From Dehalococcoidia bacterium (lineage in GTDB: Bacteria > Chloroflexota > Dehalococcoidia > SM23-28-2), in assembly GCA_030615765.1 (NCBI GenBank), contig JAUWYP010000012.1, forward strand, positions 1-56,397: a DNA stretch of 56,397 nt, given 5' to 3'. The position numbers and the translations under genes are program-made. Under the pieces are notes generated by a model. The model was not told the origin of the DNA. It was given only the letters and a program-made list of their open reading frames with translations, and ran no database searches. Shown here one piece after another: positions 10,635 to 18,694 of this stretch. The stretch's first letter is position 1; each line of letters opens with the position of its first letter.

Positions 10635-10674
10635 CTACAGCTTCCGGTAGGCGTACCAGCGGCGTCGCTGACTA
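10635..10674 (-). pseudogene. Remnant of a DUF6504-like gene 3' end
   Basis: Read on the minus strand to the TAG at 10635, this stretch encodes ...RRRWYAYRKL-stop. It matches the C-terminus of the intact DUF6504-like gene (...KSKWFAYRKL-stop at 10969), and both are followed by the same promoter module. It begins immediately after the stop of the 70-residue gene and has no start of its own. It is best read as a segmental duplication of the gene end plus the promoter. Confidence 0.65.
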
Positions 10675-10887
10675 CTACGCGGGGCTTAGCTGCTTTTCCT
10701 TCACAGCGGCGAAGAAATTGATGCCCGCCACCGGCTCGGCCGTGTGGACATCGTAGGTACAATTGGGATAGGCCATAGCGATCCTGCCCGGGACCGACTC
10801 TTCAGCGCCCATAGAAACCTGCCCTAGCGGGCCTTGCACTAGCATCGGCCCATGCATCCGAATATTCTGGCCATTGACGTACTTCAC
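10675..10887 (-). CDS. Uncharacterised 70-residue protein
   Basis: No family recognised. It starts at GTG (10887) with GGAGG about 7 nt upstream, 37 nt below a predicted transcription start from promoter copy B. The sequence opens MKYVNGQNIRMHGPMLVQGP, is moderately hydrophobic and probably beta-rich, with a single Cys in AYPNCTYDV. No signal peptide or clear membrane helix. It could be a cassette-borne small protein or antitoxin-sized partner; there is no evidence for either beyond context. Confidence 0.5.
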   Translation of the reverse strand: MKYVNGQNIRMHGPMLVQGPLGQVSMGAEESVPGRIAMAYPNCTYDVHTAEPVAGINFFAAVKEKQLSPA

Positions 10888-10930
10888 TTGTCAGCCTCCG
10901 ACCGACTATCCTGCGAGGAACTGTCACCCC

Positions 10931-10959
10931 ATCCTACTCGCAGCCGCGAGGGCTCGCAA
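10931..10959 (-). promoter_or_regulatory. Repeat-family promoter, copy B (70-residue gene)
   Basis: Minus strand: TTGCGA, a 17-bp spacer, TAGGAT, starting 9 nt beyond the stop of the DUF6504-like gene. The spacer is identical to copy A except at its first base. Confidence 0.7.
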
Positions 10960-10968
10960 GGGAAGGGG

Positions 10969-11280
10969 CTACAGCTTGCGGTAGGCGAACCACTTGCTCT
11001 TCTCCTGTCGGCGTCTGCCCTGCCGCCGCGTGGCCAGCCACTCCACGTAGACCTCGTACACCTCGCCCTCGCTGGTGCGCAGCCGATAGTAGATGCGCTG
11101 AGGCCCGGACCGCCAGTCGTCATGCCCGCGGATCGCCTGGCCGGAGGCATGCTCCTCCCAGCGCTGGAGGACATCGGCAACCTTGTATTCCTTGCCGCCA
11201 AGACGGAAGGCCACCGGAACGGGCGCAGCGTCCTTGCTCAGCTTCACCTCGATGGGCTTGCCGATGAACTCGACGGGCAT
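10969..11280 (-). CDS. DUF6504-like small protein
   Basis: A 103-residue protein resembling the DUF6504 family: an early strand PVAFRLGGKEYKVADVLQRW, a middle YYRLRTSEGEVYEVYVE, and an aromatic C-terminal WFAYRKL. The function of the family is unknown to me; in actinobacteria and Chloroflexota such proteins sit near DNA-polymerase or repair genes. Its 3' end and downstream promoter module are the apparent source of the duplicated remnant at 10635-10674. It lies 32 nt downstream of the secDF stop. Confidence 0.6.
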   Translation of the reverse strand: MPVEFIGKPIEVKLSKDAAPVPVAFRLGGKEYKVADVLQRWEEHASGQAIRGHDDWRSGPQRIYYRLRTSEGEVYEVYVEWLATRRQGRRRQEKSKWFAYRKL

Positions 11281-11312
11281 AAGCCACTCCCATCGACCGC
11301 CAGCAGGCGGCC

Positions 11313-13853
11313 CTAGCTGCCGGGCGCGGGGGCCGGCCTGGGGATCCGCCGGCGGAAGATGCGCAGCACGTCCCCCTCCTCCCAGCTCACCAGCAACTGG
11401 GCGGCCACGAAGATCGAGCTGTAGGTGCCAGCGACCACGCCGATGAGCAGCACCAGCAGGAAGCTCTGAATCGTCACCCCGCCCAACAGCAGCAGGGCGC
11501 CGATGGTCATTATCAGGGTCAGGGAGGTGTTCAGCGAGCGGGCCAACGTCTCGGTGAGGCTGGCGTTGACGATCTCGGGCAACTCCACCCCCGGGTTACG
11601 CGTCACGTTCTCGCGAATACGATCGAACACCACGATGGTATCGTGCACACTGAAGCCGATGATCGTCAGCAGCCCCGTAATGAACATGGTGTTGATCTCG
11701 ATCCCGAACACCTTGCCAAAGATGGAGAACGCCCCCACTACTATCAACGTATCGTGCAGCACGGCAATGATCGCACAGATGCCGTAGCGCCACGGCTTCG
11801 GCAGATGGCGGAAGGCCCAGATAATATACAGCAATATGCCCACGGCTGCCGCCACCACAGCTATCGCCGCGTCGCGGGCGATCTCCTGCGAAATGATCTC
11901 CGACACGGAGGCGAAATCCCGCACCGTGAACGAGCCAAACCGGTCCTCCAGGGCATTCTCGATGGCCTCCCGCTCAGAGGGCATGGCCGGCCCCACCGGC
12001 GGGACGTCCGCCATTCCCTCCAGCTCGCCCATGCGGATGATGAAATCGCCCTCGGTGGTGCGCTGCACGCGCGCCTCGGGATGGTCGATGTCGCCCATCG
12101 CCGAGCGCAGGTCCTCCGCTGACACCGACTGCTCGAAGCGAATGGTCATGCTGGTGCCAGAGGCAAACTCGACCCCCGGCCTCAGCGCAGGCGGGGTGAG
12201 CAGGGAGATGATGCCCGGGATCAGAATCACCACGGACAGCAGGAAGTACCAGCCCCGCCGATGCACAAAGTCCAGCAAGCCTGAGCCCTTGCTCGGCGTG
12301 GGACTGAACGAAGCCGGTGCGGGAGCAGCGGACGCCTCAGCCCCCGCTCCAGGAGCGAACCACCCCAGGCGCCTGGCCAGCGGCGTCCCCACCATCAGTC
12401 GCAAGAAGGTGCGAGTGACGACTATGGCCGAGAACATGCTCACCGCCACGCCGATGCCCAGGGTGAGAGCGAAGCCCTTCACCAAGTTTGCACCGAACTG
12501 ATCGCCGAACCACCACAGGATGCCGCAGGTGATAAACGTCGATATGTTGCTATCGCGGATGGCGGGCCAGGCGCGCGCGAAGCCGGTCTCGATGGCCGCG
12601 ACCAGACTACGGCCTGCCCTTAGCTCCTCCTTCATGCGTTCAAAGATGAGGATGTTGGCGTCCACGGCCATGCCCACCGACAGGACGAAGGCAGCGATGC
12701 CGGCCAGGGTGAGGGTCACCGGTATCAGCTTGAAGAGCATCAGGAGGACCGAGATGTAGGTGACCAAGGCCGCGCCGGCCAGGGCGCCGGGCAGGCGGTA
12801 GTAGAGGATCATGAACAGAATAACGGCCAGGATGCCTATCTCGCCCGCCTGCACGCTGTGCCGCACGGAGTCGTCGCCCAGGGTGGCGTCCACCGTGCTC
12901 TCCTGAATGACCCGCAACTTGATGGGCATGGCGCCCGTCCTCAGCTGGCGGGCCAGGGTGTCGGCCTCGTCCAGCTTGAGGCCCGTGATGACGGACTCAC
13001 CTGTCAGGATCCCCTGGACCGTGGGTGCCGAGATGAGTTCTTCGTCGAGGAAAATGGCCATGGGCAGGCCCAGCACACGGGTGGTGATCTGCTCGAACAG
13101 GTCCCCGCCCTCCGAGTTGAACCTGAGCTGCACGTTGGGCGTGCCCCTCGCATCGAAGATCACCTCCGTTTCCTTGCCCTTCAGGAAGCGGCCGGTGAGG
13201 GCCTTCTCCTGCCCGTCGCCGCCGATGCCCGTGGCAGGGACCCAGTTCACCGTACCGGTGGGCACGGTGGCGCCCGGAGGGAAGCACAGCCACTGCGGGT
13301 CGTCAGCGGTGCTCGTCAGATTGGTCGGCTGGAGGCGGCCATCCGCTACTTCGACTACGTCCGACGGGACGGTGACCGTGTCGCCCGCATAGGCCGTGCA
13401 GACGATGTTGCCTTCCTCGTCCCTCTCGGGCTCATAAAACGCCAGCAGGGCCGTGCGGCCGATCTTTGCCCGCGCCTCTTCTGGGTCTATCCCCGGCAGC
13501 TGGAGGGCCAGCCGGTTCGAGCCCTGGCGCTGGATCTCCGTCTCCGCGACGCCGAACTCGTTGACGCGCTTCTCTATGACATCCCGCGCTCCGTCCATAG
13601 CCTCGTCCAGGTCGGCCTCGGCCGGCAGAGAGGCGGGATCGCCCTCCAAGAGCATGTACGTGCCGCCCTTGAGGTCGAGGCCCAGGCGCATCGTCTCCCG
13701 CTCGAAGCCGCCGATTTGCAGGCCGTGCCCCTTGGGCCAGGGGAAGAAATCGGGCAGATAGCGCCCAGGATCGGAAGGCCAAACGATGATGATAGCAATG
13801 GCGGTAAGGATAGCGATGAGACCGAAAGTTACGAGGTTAGCGCGATTGCGCAT
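11313..13853 (-). CDS. secDF: SecDF fusion protein-export subunit
   Basis: Proton-motive-force-driven accessory of the Sec translocon that pulls exported proteins through SecYEG. A single 846-residue chain carries SecD (about 1-490) and SecF (about 525-830), each with six predicted membrane helices. SecD signatures: LGLDLKGGTYMLLE near residue 58, the large periplasmic domain, and VGMAVDANILIFERMKEE in helix 4. SecF signatures: FVHRRGWYFL, LRPGVEFASGTSM, and GFSVHDTIVVFDRIREN with the conserved Asp. A Pro/Ala-rich linker (AAPAPASFSPTP) joins the halves. Its ATG overlaps the last base of cca, so the two are coupled. Fusion is normal in several phyla. Confidence 0.95.
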   Translation of the reverse strand: MRNRANLVTFGLIAILTAIAIIIVWPSDPGRYLPDFFPWPKGHGLQIGGFERETMRLGLDLKGGTYMLLEGDPASLPAEADLDEAMDGARDVIEKRVNEFGVAETEIQRQGSNRLALQLPGIDPEEARAKIGRTALLAFYEPERDEEGNIVCTAYAGDTVTVPSDVVEVADGRLQPTNLTSTADDPQWLCFPPGATVPTGTVNWVPATGIGGDGQEKALTGRFLKGKETEVIFDARGTPNVQLRFNSEGGDLFEQITTRVLGLPMAIFLDEELISAPTVQGILTGESVITGLKLDEADTLARQLRTGAMPIKLRVIQESTVDATLGDDSVRHSVQAGEIGILAVILFMILYYRLPGALAGAALVTYISVLLMLFKLIPVTLTLAGIAAFVLSVGMAVDANILIFERMKEELRAGRSLVAAIETGFARAWPAIRDSNISTFITCGILWWFGDQFGANLVKGFALTLGIGVAVSMFSAIVVTRTFLRLMVGTPLARRLGWFAPGAGAEASAAPAPASFSPTPSKGSGLLDFVHRRGWYFLLSVVILIPGIISLLTPPALRPGVEFASGTSMTIRFEQSVSAEDLRSAMGDIDHPEARVQRTTEGDFIIRMGELEGMADVPPVGPAMPSEREAIENALEDRFGSFTVRDFASVSEIISQEIARDAAIAVVAAAVGILLYIIWAFRHLPKPWRYGICAIIAVLHDTLIVVGAFSIFGKVFGIEINTMFITGLLTIIGFSVHDTIVVFDRIRENVTRNPGVELPEIVNASLTETLARSLNTSLTLIMTIGALLLLGGVTIQSFLLVLLIGVVAGTYSSIFVAAQLLVSWEEGDVLRIFRRRIPRPAPAPGS

Positions 13854-15370
13854 CAGAGCCTAGCCTCCATCCGTTCCAGCTCCTGGCGAGCAAGAGCCAG
13901 AGCCTGCTCCCGCGTGGTCACCTCGCCTGTCGCCTGAGCCTCCTGCACTGCCTCCAGCAATCGTCCCACCAGCGGCCCAGGCGTTAGGTCAAGGGCGTCG
14001 ATCAGGTCGTGGCCTGTAACCAGCCGCGGCGGCGCCGCCAACTCCTCCTGGAAGCGCCAAGCCAGGATAAAGCCTACCACGTTCAGGTGAGCTTGCCAGT
14101 CGTCCCAGTCCAGACGAGGTCCTACTGTGGCCAGGTGGTCGGCCAGGCTGAGGAACAGCACGTCGATGGCGGCCTCACCTGTATCGCGGAAGTAGCGGTA
14201 AAGAGCGCGACGGCTGGGCGGCCCGTCGCGAGCTATCTGAAGCGGCCGCAGGTGCTCCTTGACCATCGCCTCCGTCTGACGCACCTCGGCACCGCTGAAG
14301 CGCAGCCGCCTCGCCACCACCGCTGCCCTCGCGGCCCCCGCTGGGGCATGGCCGAAGAAGCGCATGCGGCCGTCGTCGTCGATGGTTCTGGTCTCGGGCT
14401 TGGCGACATCGTGCAGGAGAGCGGCCAGCTTGAGAAGGGCCGCCCTCGTGTGGCCCTCGGAAACCTCTTCCTGAAAATGCTCCCCAACCGCTGGGAACTC
14501 TTCCATCTTCTCCCATAGCTCGCGCCACAGGCGAGCCCAGCGCCCATCCGCAGGCTCCTCAGAACCCAGGAGGGTATCCAGGGCAGCCACCGTCTCCAGG
14601 CTGTGGTCGAAGACGTCCCACTCGTGCTCCTTGGGCTGTTCCTCACCCTTGGTGGCGGTCACCTCCGGCACAAGGGGCTCGAGAAGACCAAGCTCATCGG
14701 CCAGGCGCAGGCCCGGAGCCGCCCGCGGCGTGGCCAGGATGCGCATCAGCTCGTCCCGCTGCCGCTCAGGCGCCGCCTGGGACAGGAGAGAGGCGTCTTC
14801 GGCCATAACATCCGCCGTCTGAGGGTCGAGGGTGAAGCCCAGCTCGGCACACAGGCGCACCGCTCGCAGCAGGCGCAGGGGATCGGCGCGAAAGGCCTCC
14901 GGCCGCACCATCCGCACGGTCCCTTCAGCCAGATCGCGCCTGCCGTCGTAGGGATCAATGATGGATGGTTGTCGCTCACCAGCCAACGCCTCGACGGGGA
15001 CGGCCATGGCGTTGATGGTAAGATCGCGCTGAGCCAGGTCGGCCCCTATGTCCACCCGCAGCGGCACGAGGTCAATGCTGCGGATAGCCTCGCCGCCAGC
15101 CAGGACGATGCGGGCGGCCTTGTGCTCCTCGTGCAGGGCGAAGAAGTGGCCCGCCAGAGCGTCGGCCAGTTGTCTGCCCAGCGACAGGGGGTCGGCAGCC
15201 ACCGCCAGGTCCACGTCGTGGCTCTGCCGCCCGAGCAGAGCGTCTCGCAGAAAGCCGCCCACCACATATGCCTCCAGGCTCTGAGAATCCACAAAAGAAG
15301 CAACCCTGGCGAGGACGGCCCTGGTCTGCGAATCGATCCCTAGGCTATCTGCTTCCACCCGTGACAACAA
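13853..15370 (-). CDS. cca: CCA-adding tRNA nucleotidyltransferase / poly(A) polymerase family with HD domain
   Basis: Class II nucleotidyltransferase of the tRNA-maturation family: AYVVGGFLRDALLGRQSHDVD (about residues 35-55) with the GG and DxD catalytic signatures, then the RRDLTINAMA-type block (LAQRDLTINAMAV) and EAFRADPLRLLRAVR, which reads the tRNA end. The C-terminal half has an HD-type phosphohydrolase segment, LHDVAKPETR and FFGHAPAGA. The length of 505 residues is normal for cca with HD. Alternatively it acts as poly(A) polymerase or a split A-adding enzyme. The start is uncertain: TTG at 15370 or GTG at 15358. It lies 10 nt below def and directly above secDF on the minus strand. 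Confidence 0.85.
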   Translation of the reverse strand: MLSRVEADSLGIDSQTRAVLARVASFVDSQSLEAYVVGGFLRDALLGRQSHDVDLAVAADPLSLGRQLADALAGHFFALHEEHKAARIVLAGGEAIRSIDLVPLRVDIGADLAQRDLTINAMAVPVEALAGERQPSIIDPYDGRRDLAEGTVRMVRPEAFRADPLRLLRAVRLCAELGFTLDPQTADVMAEDASLLSQAAPERQRDELMRILATPRAAPGLRLADELGLLEPLVPEVTATKGEEQPKEHEWDVFDHSLETVAALDTLLGSEEPADGRWARLWRELWEKMEEFPAVGEHFQEEVSEGHTRAALLKLAALLHDVAKPETRTIDDDGRMRFFGHAPAGAARAAVVARRLRFSGAEVRQTEAMVKEHLRPLQIARDGPPSRRALYRYFRDTGEAAIDVLFLSLADHLATVGPRLDWDDWQAHLNVVGFILAWRFQEELAAPPRLVTGHDLIDALDLTPGPLVGRLLEAVQEAQATGEVTTREQALALARQELERMEARL

Positions 15371-15380
15371 GCCCGCGGCC

Positions 15381-15884
15381 CTACAGCTCAGCGGACACCT
15401 CCCCTTCCGTCTCTGGCGCTACCTTTCTTAGCTCGTCCAGGCTTTCCAGATGGTCGATGTAAAGGACACCGTTGATGTGATCGATCTCGTGTTCCAGTGC
15501 CTGAGCCAGGAGGTCGTCCTTGGCCTTGACGCGCACCTGGTGCCCCTGAAGGTCGCGTCCCTTGACGGTCACGCTCACCGAGCGGGTGACCTCTGCCCAG
15601 TAGCCGGGAACGGATAGGCAGCCCTCCGTCACCGTGCGCTCACCCGATCGCTTGACGATCTCCGGGTTGATGAGAGTGATGACCTCCTCCCCAGGCATGG
15701 CGATGGCCACCACCCGCAGAGGGACGCCCACCTGAGGTGCCGCCAGGCCGACCCCGCCGGCGTCCCGCATGGTCTCGATCATGCTTTCAACCAAGCGCTG
15801 GATGGAACCGTCCACCTGCGACACCCGCTTGGCCCGCTGGCGGAGGACAGCATCACCCAACACCGTGATGGGCAGAACCGCCAA
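15381..15884 (-). CDS. def: Peptide deformylase
   Basis: Removes the formyl group from nascent N-terminal Met. All three family motifs are present: GVGLAAPQVG (motif 1), EGCLSVPG with the metal-binding Cys (motif 2), and ALEHEIDHINGVLYIDHL with HExxH (motif 3). At 167 residues it is a normal-length enzyme. It sits between priA and cca on the minus strand, a common neighbourhood (def beside priA/fmt) although fmt is not here. Confidence 0.95.
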   Translation of the reverse strand: MAVLPITVLGDAVLRQRAKRVSQVDGSIQRLVESMIETMRDAGGVGLAAPQVGVPLRVVAIAMPGEEVITLINPEIVKRSGERTVTEGCLSVPGYWAEVTRSVSVTVKGRDLQGHQVRVKAKDDLLAQALEHEIDHINGVLYIDHLESLDELRKVAPETEGEVSAEL

Positions 15885-15987
15885 ACCTAGACCTCCCGTT
15901 CCTCAAGCAGTCGCTACCATTTTAGGACATAGTACGCCTAGTGTCGCCCCTCAGCGGCGGGCACGGCGCCTCCACCGAAGTAAGGCC

Positions 15988-18462
15988 TCATAGAAGGCTA
16001 ACGGGGTCTATATCTATTGTCCAGCCCTGAGGGAAGGAGAGCTCCCGCAAGAGCTCGGCGGGGTCGTCGCCACGCAGGAGGATCTGCCAGCGGTGGCGAC
16101 CCCGCATCTTGGGCACGAAGGAAGGAGCGGGGCCCAGGATGTCCAGGTGGGGAATGCCCTGGACGTCCCTCTCCCGGCGCAAGGTCTTGACCAGGCGAAA
16201 GGCCTGCTCCTGGGCGTACAGCGGGTTGGTGTGGGCGAAGATCAGCCGCGCCAGCCGCCCGAAGGGGGGATAACCAAGGCGCCGCCGCAGCATGGCCTCG
16301 TGCTCGTAGAAACCGGCGTAGTCGTGGCGGGCGGCCGCCTGGATCGCCCAGTGGTGAGGGGTATAGGTCTGGATGATCACGCGCCCGCCCAGCGGCCCGC
16401 GACCGGCCCGACCGGCCACCTGCTCCAGGAGCTGAAAGGTGCGCTCGCCGCTGCGATAGTCGGGCAGGTTAAGGCTCACGTCAGCCGAGATCACCCCCAC
16501 CAACGTCACAGAAGGCATGTCCAGCCCCTTGGCGATCATCTGGGTGCCGATGAGGATGTCCGCCTCTTTGGCCAGGAAGCGGGCCAGGATGCGCTCGTGG
16601 GCGCCCCGATGGCGGGTGACGTCGCGGTCCCAGCGCAGGAGGCGAGCCTGCGGGAAGGCGCGCGCGGCCTCCTGCTCGACCTTCTCGGTGCCGATACCCA
16701 TGAAGCGGATGCGAGGGCTACCGCACTGACGGCAGCGGTCGGGCAGCCGCCGCCCGCGATGACAGTGGTGACAGATGAGCCGCCCCTCGCTGGCGTGATA
16801 GGTAAGGGAGACGGCGCAACGAGAGCAGGTCGGCACGTGGCCGCAGTCGCGGCACTGAACAAAGGAAGCGGCGCCGCGGCGGTTCAGGAAAAGGATGACC
16901 TGCTCATCGGCGGCCAGGGCCTCGGCCAGCGCCTGAGCCAGCGACCGGCTGAAGATGCTGCGATTGCCCGCCTTCAGCTCCTGGCGCAGGTCCACCACCT
17001 CCACCTCGGGCAGGGGCCGCACAACGCAGGAGCGCCCATCGCCCGAGGCCAGCGGCTGCACCCGCTCCCTCAGCTCCAGCAGGCGATAGCCGCCGGAACT
17101 GGCTCGATAATAGCTCTCCAGGTCGGGCGTGGCGCTCCCCAGAACCAGGACGGCCCCCGTCTGTTCGGCCAGCTTTTCGGCCACCCGACGGGCGTGGTAG
17201 CGGGGCGCCGGGTCCTGCTGCTTGTAGGTCCACTCGTGCTCTTCGTCCATCACGATCAGGCCCAGGTCGGGCTGAGGGGCGAAGATGGCGCTGCGGGGCC
17301 CGACGACCACGGCGTAGTGACCGTCGCGGATGCCGCGCCACTGGTCGAACTGCTCGCCCAGAGAGAGGCCGCTATGCATCACCGCCACCCGGCCGGGGAA
17401 GCGCTCGGCGAAGCGACGCACCGTCTGCGGCGTCAGGGATATCTCCGGCACCAGAACGATGCCCCGCTTGCCCAGGGCCACCGCCTTTTCCAGGGCCTGA
17501 AGGTAGACCTCCGTCTTGCCGCTGCCGGTGACGCCGTGCAGGAGAAAGACCGAGGGTGGGCCGCCATCGTCAGCCGCCGAATGCTTCAGGGCCTGGGCGA
17601 TCTCTTCATACGCCGCCTGCTGGGCTGCCGTCAGGGCCGGCGACTCTCTGGGAGGATATGACCTGGCAGCCAGGGGATCGCGCTCCACCTCGACCTCCTC
17701 CAGCGCCACCAGCCCCCTGTCCACCAGCCCCTCCAGGCCAGCGCTAGTGATGCGGGTGCGGGCGCGCAACTGCGACAGCGGCATCAGCGGCCCTTCTTCA
17801 ACAAGAGCCGTCAGCGCGGCCGCCGGCCGCCGCCCCCTGACCGACGCTCCCAGCTCCTTGGCTTGCTTCCGTGCCTCCCTCGGCTTCACCAGCAGGCGTA
17901 CGTGAGGCACCAGCTTGGGCTTCACTTTGGGGCGGGCCAACTCATAGGTTCGCTCCACCAGCTCGCGCCGCACCAACTCCTCCACTGCCGCCGACAGGCC
18001 GCGCAGCTTCAGTTCCTTGCGCAGCTCTTCCAGCTCCACCTGGCGACGGCCTGCCACCTGCTCCAGCACCTCCCTCCGGCGAGGCGTCAGCTCCAGGGAG
18101 GGCACCTCCTCAGCCGAGACCAGCGATCGCAGGATGGTGAGGGGCTTGCGTCGAAAGCCCGGCGGAAGCATGGGGGCCACGCAGTCGAACAGGGGGGCCA
18201 GGTAGTAGTCGCTAAGCCAGCGGGCCAGGACCGTGTGATGAGGCAAGAGCAGCGGCCGCGAATCCATGGGAGCGATGATATCCCGCGTTTCGGGGTAGGA
18301 TGGCTGCTCCGTCACCTCCAGCACCACCCCCTGGAGGGTGCGGTTGCCGAAGGGCACGTACACAGCCTGCCCCTCCGCCACCGCCAGGCCGGCGGGCAGA
18401 GAGTAGGTGAAGGCGCGCCGATGGGGCGCAGTGGAGTTGACCGCTACTTCCGCGAAGGACAT
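15988..18462 (-). CDS. priA: Primosomal protein N' (PriA helicase)
   Basis: Superfamily 2 3'-5' helicase that reloads the replisome at stalled forks. Domains in order: N-terminal 3'-DNA-binding domain from MSFAEVAVNSTAPHRRAFTY, a winged-helix region, then the helicase core with LLHGVTGSGKTEVYLQAL (Walker A), VMDEEHEW (DEEH box) and LGSATP. The zinc-binding insert has paired cysteines from CRDCGHVPTCSRC to CRQCG, followed by IGTQMIAKGLDMP and QVAGRAGRG. I start at 18462 (824 residues) because PriA proteins begin just before this FAEVAV-like strand; the frame is open to 18696, but the extra N-terminus crosses a hairpin and the divergent promoter. Confidence 0.93.
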   Translation of the reverse strand: MSFAEVAVNSTAPHRRAFTYSLPAGLAVAEGQAVYVPFGNRTLQGVVLEVTEQPSYPETRDIIAPMDSRPLLLPHHTVLARWLSDYYLAPLFDCVAPMLPPGFRRKPLTILRSLVSAEEVPSLELTPRRREVLEQVAGRRQVELEELRKELKLRGLSAAVEELVRRELVERTYELARPKVKPKLVPHVRLLVKPREARKQAKELGASVRGRRPAAALTALVEEGPLMPLSQLRARTRITSAGLEGLVDRGLVALEEVEVERDPLAARSYPPRESPALTAAQQAAYEEIAQALKHSAADDGGPPSVFLLHGVTGSGKTEVYLQALEKAVALGKRGIVLVPEISLTPQTVRRFAERFPGRVAVMHSGLSLGEQFDQWRGIRDGHYAVVVGPRSAIFAPQPDLGLIVMDEEHEWTYKQQDPAPRYHARRVAEKLAEQTGAVLVLGSATPDLESYYRASSGGYRLLELRERVQPLASGDGRSCVVRPLPEVEVVDLRQELKAGNRSIFSRSLAQALAEALAADEQVILFLNRRGAASFVQCRDCGHVPTCSRCAVSLTYHASEGRLICHHCHRGRRLPDRCRQCGSPRIRFMGIGTEKVEQEAARAFPQARLLRWDRDVTRHRGAHERILARFLAKEADILIGTQMIAKGLDMPSVTLVGVISADVSLNLPDYRSGERTFQLLEQVAGRAGRGPLGGRVIIQTYTPHHWAIQAAARHDYAGFYEHEAMLRRRLGYPPFGRLARLIFAHTNPLYAQEQAFRLVKTLRRERDVQGIPHLDILGPAPSFVPKMRGRHRWQILLRGDDPAELLRELSFPQGWTIDIDPVSLL

Positions 18463-18512
18463 AGCTAACCCATCCCAGGCCAATATATCACCGCTCGATC
18501 GCAGATCAAAAC

Positions 18513-18534
18513 GGGGGCTGTCATCACAGCCCCC
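18513..18534. terminator. Bidirectional hairpin between priA and the ParB-ASCH gene
   Basis: A perfect 9-bp stem, GGGGGCTGT-CATC-ACAGCCCCC, is flanked by AAAAC on the left and a GCGGTTTT tail on the right. A short T-run therefore follows the stem on either strand. It sits between two divergent genes, where a terminator has no present job. It may be the old terminator of the rplS operon, stranded when the 18.6-20.6 kb pair was inserted, or an attenuator in the priA leader. Confidence 0.6.
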
Positions 18535-18559
18535 GCGGTTTTCCCTCGGCAACAGTCGC

Positions 18560-18588
18560 TTAACAACAAGTAAACCCTGTGCTATTGT
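18560..18588 (+). promoter_or_regulatory. Predicted promoter of the ParB-ASCH pair
   Basis: TTAACA, a 17-bp spacer, TATTGT, pointing at the ParB-ASCH gene. The leader would be about 100 nt. Confidence 0.5.
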
Positions 18589-18694
18589 AACGGTGCGCCG
18601 CTTGCAGCCCGATATGGACGCCGGCAGCCACGCGGGCAGGGCGGCAAGACACTTTGAAAAGTCGGCAGGTGAGGAACGGCACAGGAGACAAGAC

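Noticed and set aside
8867-11312. Classical integron cassette array
   Set aside because: No integrase gene and no GTTRRRY/RYYYAAC core sites were seen; the shared element is promoter-like instead.
16093-17661. A 522-codon plus-strand open frame opposite priA, and similar long frames opposite secDF, ftsZ, nrdJ and recA
   Set aside because: They are antisense frames of high-G+C genes with biased composition and no recognisable domains; the sense genes are certain.
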